DNA from: Methanobacteriota archaeon
GTDB taxonomy: Archaea > Halobacteriota > Syntropharchaeia > JACQPP01
Assembly (NCBI GenBank): GCA_016207465.1
Contig: JACQPP010000061.1
Location: forward strand, 1-21,113
Direction: 5' to 3'
Length of the DNA stretch: 21,113 nt
A program made the position numbers and the translations under genes. This document shows positions 1 through 6,793 of this stretch, in pieces; within the stretch, counting starts at the first letter, position 1, and every line of letters starts with the position of its first letter. The notes below the pieces were generated by a model. The model saw only the letters and a list, made by a program, of their open reading frames with translations, was not told where the DNA came from and ran no database searches.

Positions 1-86
1 GCCGGGGCCTGGGTGGGGGCCTGGGTGCAGCCGCTGAGGAGCACTGCCAGGGCCAGGAGCAGGACGAGGAGGGGGCGGAGGCCCAT
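1..86 (-). CDS. Lipoprotein, N-terminal fragment (runs off left edge)
   Basis: Reading leftwards from the ATG at 84-86, the first 28 codons encode a textbook lipoprotein signal peptide: Met-Gly-Leu-Arg, a run of about 13 Leu/Val/Ala residues, then the lipobox Leu-Leu-Ser-Gly-Cys with Cys at residue 20. After the Cys comes a Thr/Gln/Ala/Pro linker typical of lipid-anchored extracytoplasmic proteins. The mature domain lies outside the window, so its function cannot be read; a substrate-binding or secreted domain is possible. The gene diverges from hemB, with 63 bp between the two start codons and one AT-rich core in the middle. The reading frame is too short for statistics, but the signal-peptide pattern is unlikely to arise by chance. 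Confidence 0.75.
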   Translation of the reverse strand, partial: MGLRPLLVLLLALAVLLSGCTQAPTQAP

Positions 87-111
87 GGGGTATCCTGGAC
101 TCTTTGGAGGA

Positions 112-124
112 GATAAAATGTATA
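112..124. promoter_or_regulatory. Shared TATA-like core between lipoprotein gene and hemB
   Basis: GATAAAATGTATA is the only AT-rich stretch in the 63 bp between the divergent start codons. Its centre (118) is 32 nt from both ATGs. An archaeal TATA box placed about 26 nt before transcription start would give leaders of about 5 nt in each direction. This is inferred from geometry, not measured. Confidence 0.5.
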
Positions 125-149
125 GTCCCCCTCGCCCAAGGGGAGAGGG

Positions 150-1106
150 ATGGCCTCCCGCCACATCCGGCCGCGCCGGTTGCGCTCCACCCCCCTTCTC
201 CGCAATCTGGTTGCCGAGTCCGAGGTTCGGGCGGGCCACCTCATCTACCCCCTGTTCGTGGACGAGACCCTCCGCACGCCAGCGGCCATCCGCTCTATGC
301 CCGGGCAGTTCCGCTGGCCCCTGGAGAGAGTCGGCGGGGTGGCCGCCCGCGCCCGGCGGCTGGGTGTCCCGGGGGTCATCCTCTTCGGGGTCCCCCGGCG
401 CAAGGACCCGCTGGGCTCTGGGGCCTATGACCCCCGGGGGGTCATCCAGCGGGCCATCCCGCGGCTCCGGCGGGCCGCCCCGGGGCTCGCGGTCATCACC
501 GATGTATGTCTCTGTGAATATACATCCCATGGCCACTGCGGGCTCGTGAAGGGGGGAAAAATCCTCAATGACCCCACTCTCGACTTCTATGCGCGGGTGG
601 CGGTGAGCCATGCGGAGGCCGGGGCCACCCTGGTGGCGCCGAGCGGGATGATGGACCACCAGGTGGCCGCCATCCGCCGCGGGCTGGACGACGCCGGGTT
701 TCCCGAGACACCCATTCTCTCGTATGCGGCCAAGTACGCCTCCGCCTTCTACGGCCCCTTCCGGGAGGCCGCCGGGAGCCGTCCGGCCTGGGGAGACCGG
801 AGGGGCCACCAGATGGACCCGCGGAACTGGAGGGAGGCCATCCGCGAGGTCTCGCTGGACCTGGAGGAGGGGGCGGACATGGTGATGGTGAAGCCCGCCA
901 TGCCCTGCCTCGATGTCATCGCCCGGGTGAAGGACACCCTGCGGGTGCCGGTGGCTGCCTTCCAGGTGAGCGGGGAGTATGCGATGCTCCGGGCGGCCCA
1001 GAGGTGGGGCGGGCCTGATGTTGTCCGGGAGTCCCTCGGGGCCATCCGGCGGGCGGGGGCCGACCTCATCCTCTCCTACTTCGCCCTGGACGCGGCCCGG
1101 AGGTAG
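150..1106 (+). CDS. hemB: Delta-aminolevulinic acid dehydratase (porphobilinogen synthase)
   Basis: HemB condenses two 5-aminolevulinate molecules into porphobilinogen, the first common pyrrole of heme, siroheme and cobalamin synthesis. The 318-residue product has normal family length. The zinc-type metal site is intact: CLCEYTSHGHCG at 120-131 supplies Cys120, Cys122 and Cys130. Both active-site lysines are present, Lys195 in the SYAAKYASAFYGPFRE segment and Lys248 in MVMVKPA, the second being the Schiff-base lysine. The C-terminal SYFALDAARR ending is also typical. I chose the ATG at 150, preceded by GGGGAGAGG; the ATG at 118 is in another frame and inside the promoter core. hemL follows one base after the stop, so the two are cotranscribed. 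Confidence 0.97.
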   Translation: MASRHIRPRRLRSTPLLRNLVAESEVRAGHLIYPLFVDETLRTPAAIRSMPGQFRWPLERVGGVAARARRLGVPGVILFGVPRRKDPLGSGAYDPRGVIQRAIPRLRRAAPGLAVITDVCLCEYTSHGHCGLVKGGKILNDPTLDFYARVAVSHAEAGATLVAPSGMMDHQVAAIRRGLDDAGFPETPILSYAAKYASAFYGPFREAAGSRPAWGDRRGHQMDPRNWREAIREVSLDLEEGADMVMVKPAMPCLDVIARVKDTLRVPVAAFQVSGEYAMLRAAQRWGGPDVVRESLGAIRRAGADLILSYFALDAARR

Positions 1107-1107
1107 G

Positions 1108-2373
1108 ATGGCCTCCCGTTCTCAGTCTCTGTATCGCCGCGCCCGCCGCCGGATGCCCGGGGGTGTGTCGAGCCCCGCCCGGGCGTTCTCGCCGCACCCC
1201 GTCTACATGGCACGGGGGCGGGGGTCCCATCTGTGGGATGTGGATGGCCGCCGTTACACCGATTACTGTTTGGCCTTCGGGGCATTGCTCCTGGGCCACT
1301 CCCATCCCCGGGTGGTGGAGGCGGTGGGGGAGCAGATGGCCCGGGGTTCGCTCTACGGGACCCCGGTGGAGGACGAGGTGCGGCTGGCGGAGGAGGTCCA
1401 TCGCTGGGTTCCCTCCCTGGAGCGCCTCCGGCTGGTGACGACGGGGACCGAGGCCACCATGTCGGCCGTCCGGCTCGCGCGGGGGGCCACAGGTCGGGAG
1501 GTCATCGTCAAGATGGATGGGGGGTTCCACGGGAGCCACGGCAGCGTCCTTGTCCGGGCGGGCTCCGGCGCGGCCACCCACGGGGTCCCCGGGAGCCTGG
1601 GGGTCCCCCGGGGGCTGGCGGGGCTCACCGAGGTGGTCCCCTACAATGATGCGGATGCGCTCCGGGGGGCCCTGCGCCGTCGCCGGGGCCGGGTTGCCGC
1701 CGTAATCCTGGAGCCGGTGCTGGGCAACATCGGCCCGGTGCTCCCCCGCGAGGGATACCTCCAGGAGGTCCGCGAGGCCACCGAAGACCATGGCGTGCTT
1801 CTCAACTTCGTCGAGGTCATCACCGGCTTCCGTGTCCACCCCGGGGGGGCGCAGGGTCTCTACCATGTGAAGCCCGACCTCACCACCCTCGGCAAGGTCC
1901 TCGGCGGGGGTCTGCCCCTGGCTCTCTATGGGGGACGCGCCGACCTCCTCTCCCACGTTTCCCCCGAAGGGGGGGTCTACCAGGCGGGGACCTACAGCGG
2001 CAACCCTCTCAGCCTCGCCGCGGCCCTCGCCACCCTCCGGGTCCTCCGCCGGGGCCGCCCCTGGCCGCGCCTCGCCTCCCTCACCCGGCGCCTCGCCCGC
2101 GGCCTCCAGGAGGCGGCGGGCCCCGGCACATCGGTGGTCCACCTGGGCTCCATGTTCCAGGTCTTCTTCCGCCCCCGGGCCCCCCGGGACTACACCGAGG
2201 TGAAGGAGTGCGACTCCACCCGCTATATGGAGTTCCTCCGGGGCTGCATCCGGCGCGGGGTCTACCTCTCCCCCTCCCAGTATGAGACCCAGTTCCTCTC
2301 CACCGCACACACCCCGCGGGACATCGAGACCACGCTCCACCGGATGAGAGAGGTTCTGGGAGCCAAAGGGTAA
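1108..2373 (+). CDS. hemL: Glutamate-1-semialdehyde 2,1-aminomutase with Asp-to-Val change in PLP site
   Basis: HemL isomerises glutamate-1-semialdehyde to 5-aminolevulinate using PLP/PMP, feeding HemB. The 421-residue product carries the family marks: PGGVSSPARAF (17-27), the TTGTEAT phosphate-binding segment (111-117), EPVLGNIG (202-209) and TLGKVLGGGLP with Schiff-base Lys263. The striking oddity is at 233-241, where the family reads IFDEVMTGF but this protein reads NFVEVITGF. The aspartate that binds the pyridine nitrogen of PLP is Val235 (codon GTC, 1810-1812; GAC would be one base different). The reading frame is otherwise clean. The start at 1108 follows the hemB stop, with GGAGGT (1099-1104) lying within the end of hemB. 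HemL is also related to other class III aminotransferases, but the context supports GSA aminomutase. Confidence 0.94.
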   Translation: MASRSQSLYRRARRRMPGGVSSPARAFSPHPVYMARGRGSHLWDVDGRRYTDYCLAFGALLLGHSHPRVVEAVGEQMARGSLYGTPVEDEVRLAEEVHRWVPSLERLRLVTTGTEATMSAVRLARGATGREVIVKMDGGFHGSHGSVLVRAGSGAATHGVPGSLGVPRGLAGLTEVVPYNDADALRGALRRRRGRVAAVILEPVLGNIGPVLPREGYLQEVREATEDHGVLLNFVEVITGFRVHPGGAQGLYHVKPDLTTLGKVLGGGLPLALYGGRADLLSHVSPEGGVYQAGTYSGNPLSLAAALATLRVLRRGRPWPRLASLTRRLARGLQEAAGPGTSVVHLGSMFQVFFRPRAPRDYTEVKECDSTRYMEFLRGCIRRGVYLSPSQYETQFLSTAHTPRDIETTLHRMREVLGAKG

Positions 2374-2399
2374 AGAGCCGCCGAGGCCACCCTCTACCG

Positions 2400-3329
2400 A
2401 TGACTGGGGACGTTCTTCGGGTGGGGACCCGGGGGAGCCCTCTGGCCCTCCGGCAGGCCCGGATGGTGGCCGGGGCACTCCGCCGCCTCCGGCTGGGGGC
2501 CGAAATCGTGCCGGTGAAGACGCGGGCCGACACCTACGTGGAGCGCCGCATCTTCGAGCTGGGCACGGGTGTCTTCGTGCGCGAACTTGATGGGGCCCTC
2601 CTCGACGGCGACCTCGACATCGCCGTGCACAGCCTCAAGGACATTCCCACCGGGATGGACCCCCGGCTGGGAGTGGTCGCGGTTCTCCCCCGGGGCCCCC
2701 GGCATGACCTCGCCATCACCCGCTGGGGCATCGGCCTCATAGAGAAGGGGGCCAGGCTGGGGACCTCCTCGGCGCGCCGCCGGGCCCAGTGGCTCCGCCA
2801 CCGCCCCGACCTCCGGGTCGCCGAAATCCGGGGCAACGTGGAGACCCGGCTGGAGAAGGTGGCCCGCGGGGACTGCGACGGGGTGTCACTGGCCGCCGCC
2901 GGACTCCGGAGGCTGGGGGTGAAGCCCCGGGGGCTCGTCGTAGAGCCCCTGCCCCTCGGCCGGTTCCTCCACTCCCCCGGCCAGGGGGCCATCGCCATCG
3001 TGGCCCGCCGCCGGGGCCCCTGGACGAAACCGCTGGCCCGCCTCGACCACCCTCCCACCCGCCTGGAGACCCAGGCCGAGAGAGAGGTCATGCGCTCCCT
3101 CTCCGCGGGATGCATCGCCCCCGTGGCCGCCGGCGCCCGCCTCCGCCACCATCGAATTCACCTGCGGGCCGAGGTCCTCTCCCATGACGGTCGCCGCAGC
3201 ATCCAGGCCGAGGCCGACTTTCCCCCCGGGTCGGCCGCGGGGCCCCGCCGCCTCGCCCGGCGGCTCCTCGACGGGGGAGGAGGCGAGTTGATTGCCGAGG
3301 CCAAAAAGTTCCTCCGACAAAGGGGCTGA
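2400..3329 (+). CDS. hemC: Porphobilinogen deaminase (hydroxymethylbilane synthase)
   Basis: HemC polymerises four porphobilinogens into hydroxymethylbilane on a covalent dipyrromethane cofactor. The 309-residue protein is of normal length. It opens with RVGTRGSPLALRQA (7-20), has the catalytic aspartate Asp81 in VHSLKDIPTGM, the arginine-rich substrate region GTSSARRRAQW (121-131) and RGNVETRLEK (144-153), and the cofactor-attachment Cys238 in SLSAGCIAP. All expected key residues are present. It lies 26 bp after hemL with no TATA-like sequence between, so it belongs to the same transcript, and its last 38 bp overlap the likely start of cobA. Confidence 0.96.
   Translation: MTGDVLRVGTRGSPLALRQARMVAGALRRLRLGAEIVPVKTRADTYVERRIFELGTGVFVRELDGALLDGDLDIAVHSLKDIPTGMDPRLGVVAVLPRGPRHDLAITRWGIGLIEKGARLGTSSARRRAQWLRHRPDLRVAEIRGNVETRLEKVARGDCDGVSLAAAGLRRLGVKPRGLVVEPLPLGRFLHSPGQGAIAIVARRRGPWTKPLARLDHPPTRLETQAEREVMRSLSAGCIAPVAAGARLRHHRIHLRAEVLSHDGRRSIQAEADFPPGSAAGPRRLARRLLDGGGGELIAEAKKFLRQRG
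3275..3283 (+). promoter_or_regulatory. Shine-Dalgarno site supporting TTG start of cobA
   Basis: GGGAGGAGG ends 8 nt before the TTG at 3292, inside hemC. It decides for the TTG over the downstream GTG at 3340, where no properly spaced site is seen. Confidence 0.5.
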
Positions 3330-4050
3330 CACGGGGAGGGTGTGGCTGGTGGGGGCCGGCCCCGGGGACCCCGGCCTCCTCACCCTCCGCGCCCTCGGCG
3401 CCATCCTCCGCGCCGAGGTGGTGGTCCACGACGACCTCGTCGGCCCCGGGGTCCTCGACCTCATCCCCCCGAGGGCCCGGAGGGTGGATGCAGGCAAGCG
3501 CGGGGGAAGACACAAGATGGAGCAGGTGGAAATCCACCGCCTTCTGGTCCGGGAGGCCCGGGCGGGCAGGCGCGTGGTGCGCCTCCAGGGGGGAGACCCC
3601 TTCCTCTTCGGGAGGGGTGGCGAGGAGGTGGAGGCCCTCCGCCGGGCCCGTGTCCCCGTGGAGGTCGTCCCCGGGGTCACCTCGGCCCTCGCCGCCCCCG
3701 CCCAGTTCCACATCCCCGCCACCCACCGGGACCACGCCAGCATGGTGGCGGTGGTCACCGGCCACGAGGGAGAGGGCAAGGAGCCCGTGGACTGGGAGCC
3801 CCTCGCCCGGTTCCCCGGCACCCTCCTCATCCTCATGGGGGTCTCCAGCCTCCCGCACAACATGGCCCAACTCCGCAGACACGGCAGAGACCCCAGGACT
3901 CCCGTGGCCATCATCGAGCGGGGAACACTGCCCGACGCCCGCCTCACCCGGGGCACCCTCTCCACCATCTCCCGCATCGCCCGCCGGCGCCGGGTCCGCC
4001 CCCCCGCCGTGGTGGTGGTGGGCGAAGTCGCCCGCCTCGCGGGAAAATAG
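3292..4050 (+). CDS. cobA: Uroporphyrinogen-III C-methyltransferase (SUMT)
   Basis: SUMT transfers two methyl groups from SAM to uroporphyrinogen III, making precorrin-2 for siroheme, cobalamin and the alternative (siroheme-derived) heme route. Motifs visible are the N-terminal GAGPGDPGLLTLRA, LQGGDPFLFGRGGEE, VPGVTSALAAPA, the VTGHE segment, and TLLILMGVSSL followed by IERGTLPDARLTRGTL. The start is uncertain. A TTG at 3292 has a strong GGAGGAGG-like site at 3275-3283 with 8 nt spacing and overlaps hemC by 38 bp; a GTG at 3340 would give a product 16 residues shorter but has purine-rich sequence directly abutting it. I favour TTG. No uroporphyrinogen-III synthase gene (hemD) sits between hemC and cobA. 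Confidence 0.95.
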   Translation: MPRPKSSSDKGADTGRVWLVGAGPGDPGLLTLRALGAILRAEVVVHDDLVGPGVLDLIPPRARRVDAGKRGGRHKMEQVEIHRLLVREARAGRRVVRLQGGDPFLFGRGGEEVEALRRARVPVEVVPGVTSALAAPAQFHIPATHRDHASMVAVVTGHEGEGKEPVDWEPLARFPGTLLILMGVSSLPHNMAQLRRHGRDPRTPVAIIERGTLPDARLTRGTLSTISRIARRRRVRPPAVVVVGEVARLAGK

Positions 4051-4356
4051 ATGGGCGGGACGGAAGCCCGGGGCAGCCTCACCTGGCGCACCTACATCGA
4101 GAATGTCCGCCGGCGCGGGGTCAACCCCGAGGACCCCGTGGCCCGCGAACTGGCGCTGGCCGCCGGGGCATCCCTCCCCCTCCTCGGCATCGTCGGATAC
4201 GAGCTCAGCGAGTTCATCCTCCGCACCCTCTGGGGGAGGCGCCTCCGCCTCGAGCCCGGGAAATCCCGGGAATACCGGGAGGCCCTCGCCCGCCTCCCCC
4301 ACTGCATGCTCCGCGAGTTCGCCGAGACCGCCGTGGAGATGTCCAGCGGGGAATGA
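4051..4356 (+). CDS. Small protein of unknown function at end of tetrapyrrole cluster
   Basis: A 101-residue protein whose ATG directly abuts the cobA stop codon (TAG-ATG), which implies cotranscription and translational coupling with the tetrapyrrole genes. I do not recognise a family. It is predicted soluble and mostly helical, with an Arg-rich, acidic-patch composition; the stretch around residues 34-60 (LALAAGASLPLLGIVGYELSEF) is hydrophobic but interrupted by charges and does not look like a membrane segment. A single Cys is at 85. It is far too short to be the missing uroporphyrinogen-III synthase. Codon composition matches the neighbouring genes, supporting real coding. A role tied to tetrapyrrole metabolism is only positional inference. 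Confidence 0.6.
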   Translation: MGGTEARGSLTWRTYIENVRRRGVNPEDPVARELALAAGASLPLLGIVGYELSEFILRTLWGRRLRLEPGKSREYREALARLPHCMLREFAETAVEMSSGE

Positions 4357-4357
4357 C

Positions 4358-4364
4358 ATTTAAG
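4358..4364 (+). promoter_or_regulatory. TATA-like box for the SDR/MDR operon
   Basis: ATTTAAG lies just after the stop of the preceding small gene and its centre is 29 nt before the ATG at 4390. That spacing predicts a leaderless or nearly leaderless transcript. Confidence 0.5.
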
Positions 4365-4389
4365 GAGAACCGGAGCCTCTCTCCCTCCC

Positions 4390-5142
4390 ATGGACACCCC
4401 CCCTCTCGACGGCAGGCGGGCCCTGGTCACCGGGGCCAGCGGGGGACTCGGCCAGGCCATCGCCACCGTCCTCGCCCGCGCCGGGGCCCGGGTGGCCCTC
4501 CACCACCACACCCGCCGCGCCCCCGCCGAGGCCCTCGCCCGCCGCCTCCGCCGGGAAACCGGCGAGACCCACCCCATATTGGGGGCCGACCTCTCCCGGC
4601 CCCGCGACCCCCCGCTGCTGGTGGAGCGGGCCCACCGCGCCCTCGGGGGCCTCGACCTCCTGGTGAACAACGCCGGGGTCTCCGACCGCGTGGACCTCGA
4701 CCGCATCACAGTGGAGATGTGGGACCACGCCATGGACGTGAACCTCCGCGCCGCCTTCCTCACCGGCCGCGCCGCCGCCCACCGCATGACCCATGGGGGA
4801 GCCATCGTGAACGTGGGCTCCACCAGCGGCCTCAAACCCGGAGTGGGCTGGGTCCACTACAACGTCTCCAAGGCGGCCCTCGGGATGCTCACCAAATGCC
4901 AGGCCCTCGCCTACGCCCCCAACATCCGGGTGAACTGCGTGGCCCCCGGCCTCATCGCCGCCGGCATGAACGACCCCCTCGACCCCCAACTGGCCCGCCG
5001 CTACCGGAGGGCCACCCCCCGGGGGCGCATCGGCACCGCCGAGGACGCGGCCCACACCGTGGCCTTCCTCGCCGGCCCCGCCGCGGGGTTCATCACCGGC
5101 CAAATCCTCGTGGTGGACGGAGGTCGAGTCTCCGGCCTATGA
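4390..5142 (+). CDS. Short-chain dehydrogenase/reductase (FabG-like)
   Basis: A 250-residue classical SDR, expected to be a cytosolic NAD(P)-dependent oxidoreductase. The Rossmann motif TGASGGLG is at 14-21, NNAG at 93-96, the catalytic Asn118 is in DVNLR, Ser144 in GSTSG, and Tyr157-Lys161 in the YNVSK motif. The tetrad is thus complete. The C-terminal ITGQILVVDGG ending is typical of FabG-like enzymes. An arginine pair after the second strand region (Arg42-Arg43) hints at NADPH preference, but this is weak. It has its own TATA-like box and overlaps the next dehydrogenase by ATGA, so the two probably act in one pathway. The substrate cannot be read; 3-oxoacyl reduction is one option, since an acyl-CoA dehydrogenase is elsewhere in the window. 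Confidence 0.93.
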   Translation: MDTPPLDGRRALVTGASGGLGQAIATVLARAGARVALHHHTRRAPAEALARRLRRETGETHPILGADLSRPRDPPLLVERAHRALGGLDLLVNNAGVSDRVDLDRITVEMWDHAMDVNLRAAFLTGRAAAHRMTHGGAIVNVGSTSGLKPGVGWVHYNVSKAALGMLTKCQALAYAPNIRVNCVAPGLIAAGMNDPLDPQLARRYRRATPRGRIGTAEDAAHTVAFLAGPAAGFITGQILVVDGGRVSGL

Positions 5143-6164
5143 GAGCCATCCGAATCCACCGCCACGGGGGCCCAGAGGTCCTCCAGATGGACCACATCCC
5201 CCCCCCGGAGCCCGGCCCCGGCCAGGTCCGGGTCCGCGTGGAGGCCGCCGCCCTCAACCACCTCGACATCTGGGTCCGCCTGGGACAAACCGCCCCCATC
5301 CCCCTCCCCCGCATCCCCGGCAGCGACCTCGCCGGGACCATAGACGCCACCGGCCCCGGAGTCTCCCAGACCCGCATCGGAGAGCACATCGCGGCCTACC
5401 CGGGCCTCTCCTGCGGCCAATGTGACCCATGCCGCCGCGGGGAAGAACCCCTCTGCCCACAATTCCGGATTCTCGGCCTCCAGGTGGACGGAGCCTACGC
5501 CGAACACACCATCCTCCCGGCCTCCAGCGCCATGAACCGGCCCGAGAACCTCACCCCGGAGCAGGCCGCCGCTTCGCCCCTGGTGTTTACAACCGCCTGG
5601 CACGCCCTCCACACCCGCGCCCGCCTCCAGCCGGGGGAAACCCTCCTCGTCCTCGCCGGGGCCAGCGGCGTCGGGACCGCCGCCATCCAAATCGGCAAGC
5701 TGCTGGGGGCCCGCGTCATCGCCACCGCCGGAAGCCCCGAGAAACTCGAGAGATGCCGGGCCCTCGGGGCCGACGAGGCCATCAACCACCGCAACTCCGA
5801 CTACAGCCCCCGCGTCCTCGAACTCACCGGGGACCAGGGGGCCAATGTCGTCCTCGACCACATCGGCGCGGAGACCTGGGGCCGCAGCCTCGCCAGCCTC
5901 GCCCGCGGGGGACGAATGGTCGCATTCGGCGTCACCACCGGCGCCAGCGCCACCGTCCAGATACGCCCCCTCTACCAGAAACACCACTCCATCCTCGGCT
6001 CCTACCTCGGAAGCCGAAGGGAGATGGCCGAAGTCATGGCCCACATCGCCGCGGGGAGGCTCAAACCCATCGTGGACTCCGTGTTCCCCCTGGAACAGGC
6101 CCCGGAGGCACACCGCAGGATGGAGCAGAGCCACCACTTCGGGAAGATACTCATCAAGACTTGA
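5139..6164 (+). CDS. Zinc-lobe MDR dehydrogenase (quinone-oxidoreductase/alcohol-dehydrogenase family)
   Basis: A 341-residue medium-chain dehydrogenase. The four structural-zinc cysteines are present as Cys92, Cys95, Cys98 and Cys106. The nucleotide-binding fold is marked by AGASGVGTAAIQIGKLLGARVIATA (173-197). The catalytic-zinc ligands of alcohol dehydrogenases are not evident: the usual Cys position reads Asn-His-Leu-Asp (40-43) and the GHE motif reads Gly-Ser-Asp (61-63). It therefore looks like the subgroup that keeps the structural zinc lobe but resembles quinone/enoyl reductases. The start at 5139 overlaps the SDR stop by ATGA, with GGAGGT at 5119-5124. Its 3' end overlaps the convergent zinc-ribbon gene by 11 bp. 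NAD(P)H-dependent reduction of a carbonyl, quinone or activated double bond is likely; the substrate is unknown. Confidence 0.92.
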   Translation: MRAIRIHRHGGPEVLQMDHIPPPEPGPGQVRVRVEAAALNHLDIWVRLGQTAPIPLPRIPGSDLAGTIDATGPGVSQTRIGEHIAAYPGLSCGQCDPCRRGEEPLCPQFRILGLQVDGAYAEHTILPASSAMNRPENLTPEQAAASPLVFTTAWHALHTRARLQPGETLLVLAGASGVGTAAIQIGKLLGARVIATAGSPEKLERCRALGADEAINHRNSDYSPRVLELTGDQGANVVLDHIGAETWGRSLASLARGGRMVAFGVTTGASATVQIRPLYQKHHSILGSYLGSRREMAEVMAHIAAGRLKPIVDSVFPLEQAPEAHRRMEQSHHFGKILIKT

Positions 6165-6435
6165 CCACCATCTCCACCCCCGCCTCCAGCACCCTCCCGC
6201 ACAGGCAGTAGAACCTCCTCGGCCCCTCAGCCATGTCGAGGTCCACGGTCCCCGTCTCCCACTCCAGGTCCCAGAGTTTGTACCTCCGGATTTTCGCCTG
6301 GGCCTTCCGCAGCCCCGGGTCCACGCGCACGGTGATGCGGGCCCGGCAGGCGGGGCACCTCCCCCGCAACTCGTGGGGCTCCCCGAGGTCCTCCAAGGTG
6401 AGGCGGAGGGCCCCCGCGGGCTCATCGCGGCTCAT
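6154..6435 (-). CDS. Small zinc-ribbon protein, second of a tandem pair
   Basis: A 93-residue protein with Cys-Pro-Ala-Cys (Cys27, Cys30) and Cys-Leu-Cys-Gly (Cys77, Cys79), suggesting one zinc ribbon with knuckles about 47 residues apart. It is clearly paralogous to the gene directly upstream: both share LTL near the start, RCPAC-x-ARIT, IRR, EWET, then FYC-x-CGR-x-LE in the same order and spacing. Start and upstream stop overlap as ATGA (6432-6435), so the pair is translationally coupled. The end overlaps the convergent MDR dehydrogenase by 11 bp. I know no function; small zinc ribbons in archaea are often nucleic-acid or transcription-associated, which is only a suggestion. Confidence 0.75.
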   Translation of the reverse strand: MSRDEPAGALRLTLEDLGEPHELRGRCPACRARITVRVDPGLRKAQAKIRRYKLWDLEWETGTVDLDMAEGPRRFYCLCGRVLEAGVEMVVKS

Positions 6436-6731
6436 GGGGCCCCCGCCCCGGCGGCCTCCCCTCCCACCTCCAGTATCCTCCCGCAGACGCAGTAGAAGAG
6501 GCTCCGAGGCTCCCGGGTGTCGAGGCTCAGTGTATTGGTCTCCCACTCGAACCGCAGGGGGCGGAGCCTCCGGATGTGGACCCGGGCATTTCCCCGGTCG
6601 GGCTGGGCCTGGAGGGTGATGCGGGCATGGCAGGCGGGGCAGCGGGCCCGGCGCCCCCCGGGGCCCGCGTTCTTCAGGGTGAGGGGGTGGATGCTCCTCT
6701 TGCGGTGCCGGGCCATGGTCTCTGAGAGCAT
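6432..6731 (-). CDS. Small zinc-ribbon protein, first of a tandem pair
   Basis: A 99-residue protein if started at the ATG at 6731; a second ATG at 6716 would shorten it by five residues. The N-terminus is basic (ARHRKRS). Cysteine pairs Cys31/Cys34 (CPAC) and Cys81/Cys83 (CVCG) match its downstream paralog. The segment between them is Arg-rich, with IRRLRPLRFEWET at 53-65, giving a positively charged face that could bind nucleic acid (inference). It is divergent from trpS, with a 62 bp gap and a palindromic TATA-like core. I see no enzymatic motif. The tandem duplication with ATGA coupling suggests a heterodimer or two related functions. Confidence 0.75.
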   Translation of the reverse strand: MLSETMARHRKRSIHPLTLKNAGPGGRRARCPACHARITLQAQPDRGNARVHIRRLRPLRFEWETNTLSLDTREPRSLFYCVCGRILEVGGEAAGAGAP

Positions 6732-6761
6732 CCCGGGGACATTGAAGTTTTTGGGAGAAAA

Positions 6762-6773
6762 GGGATTTATCCC
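6762..6773. promoter_or_regulatory. Palindromic TATA-like box between zinc-ribbon operon and trpS
   Basis: GGGATTTATCCC is an inverted repeat (GGGAT / ATCCC around TT). Its centre is about 26 nt before the trpS ATG, which predicts a leaderless trpS mRNA, and about 36 nt before the minus-strand ATG at 6731, predicting a leader of about 10 nt. The symmetry would let one box serve both directions. Confidence 0.5.
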
Positions 6774-6793
6774 GCCGTCCTCCATCTCCCCAT

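Noticed and set aside
118..150. ATG at 118 as start of hemB
   Set aside because: It is in a different frame from hemB and lies in the TATA-like core.
1804..1812. Frameshift in hemL explaining the lost aspartate
   Set aside because: The frame continues without a break and residues on both sides (LLNF, EVITGFR) fit the family, so it is substitution, not a shift.
1066..2478. A 470-codon minus-strand frame opposite hemL
   Set aside because: It mirrors hemL and hemC, has low-complexity Gly/Pro/Glu composition and no recognisable motif.
2886..4359. Two long minus-strand frames opposite hemC and cobA
   Set aside because: Shadows produced by high GC at third codon positions; the plus-strand genes have full catalytic motifs.
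3342..5138. A roughly 600-residue N-terminal extension of the MDR dehydrogenase
   Set aside because: It is a Pro/Gly/Arg-rich shadow frame across cobA, the small gene and the SDR; the real start at 5139 overlaps the SDR stop by ATGA and begins the typical MDR sequence.
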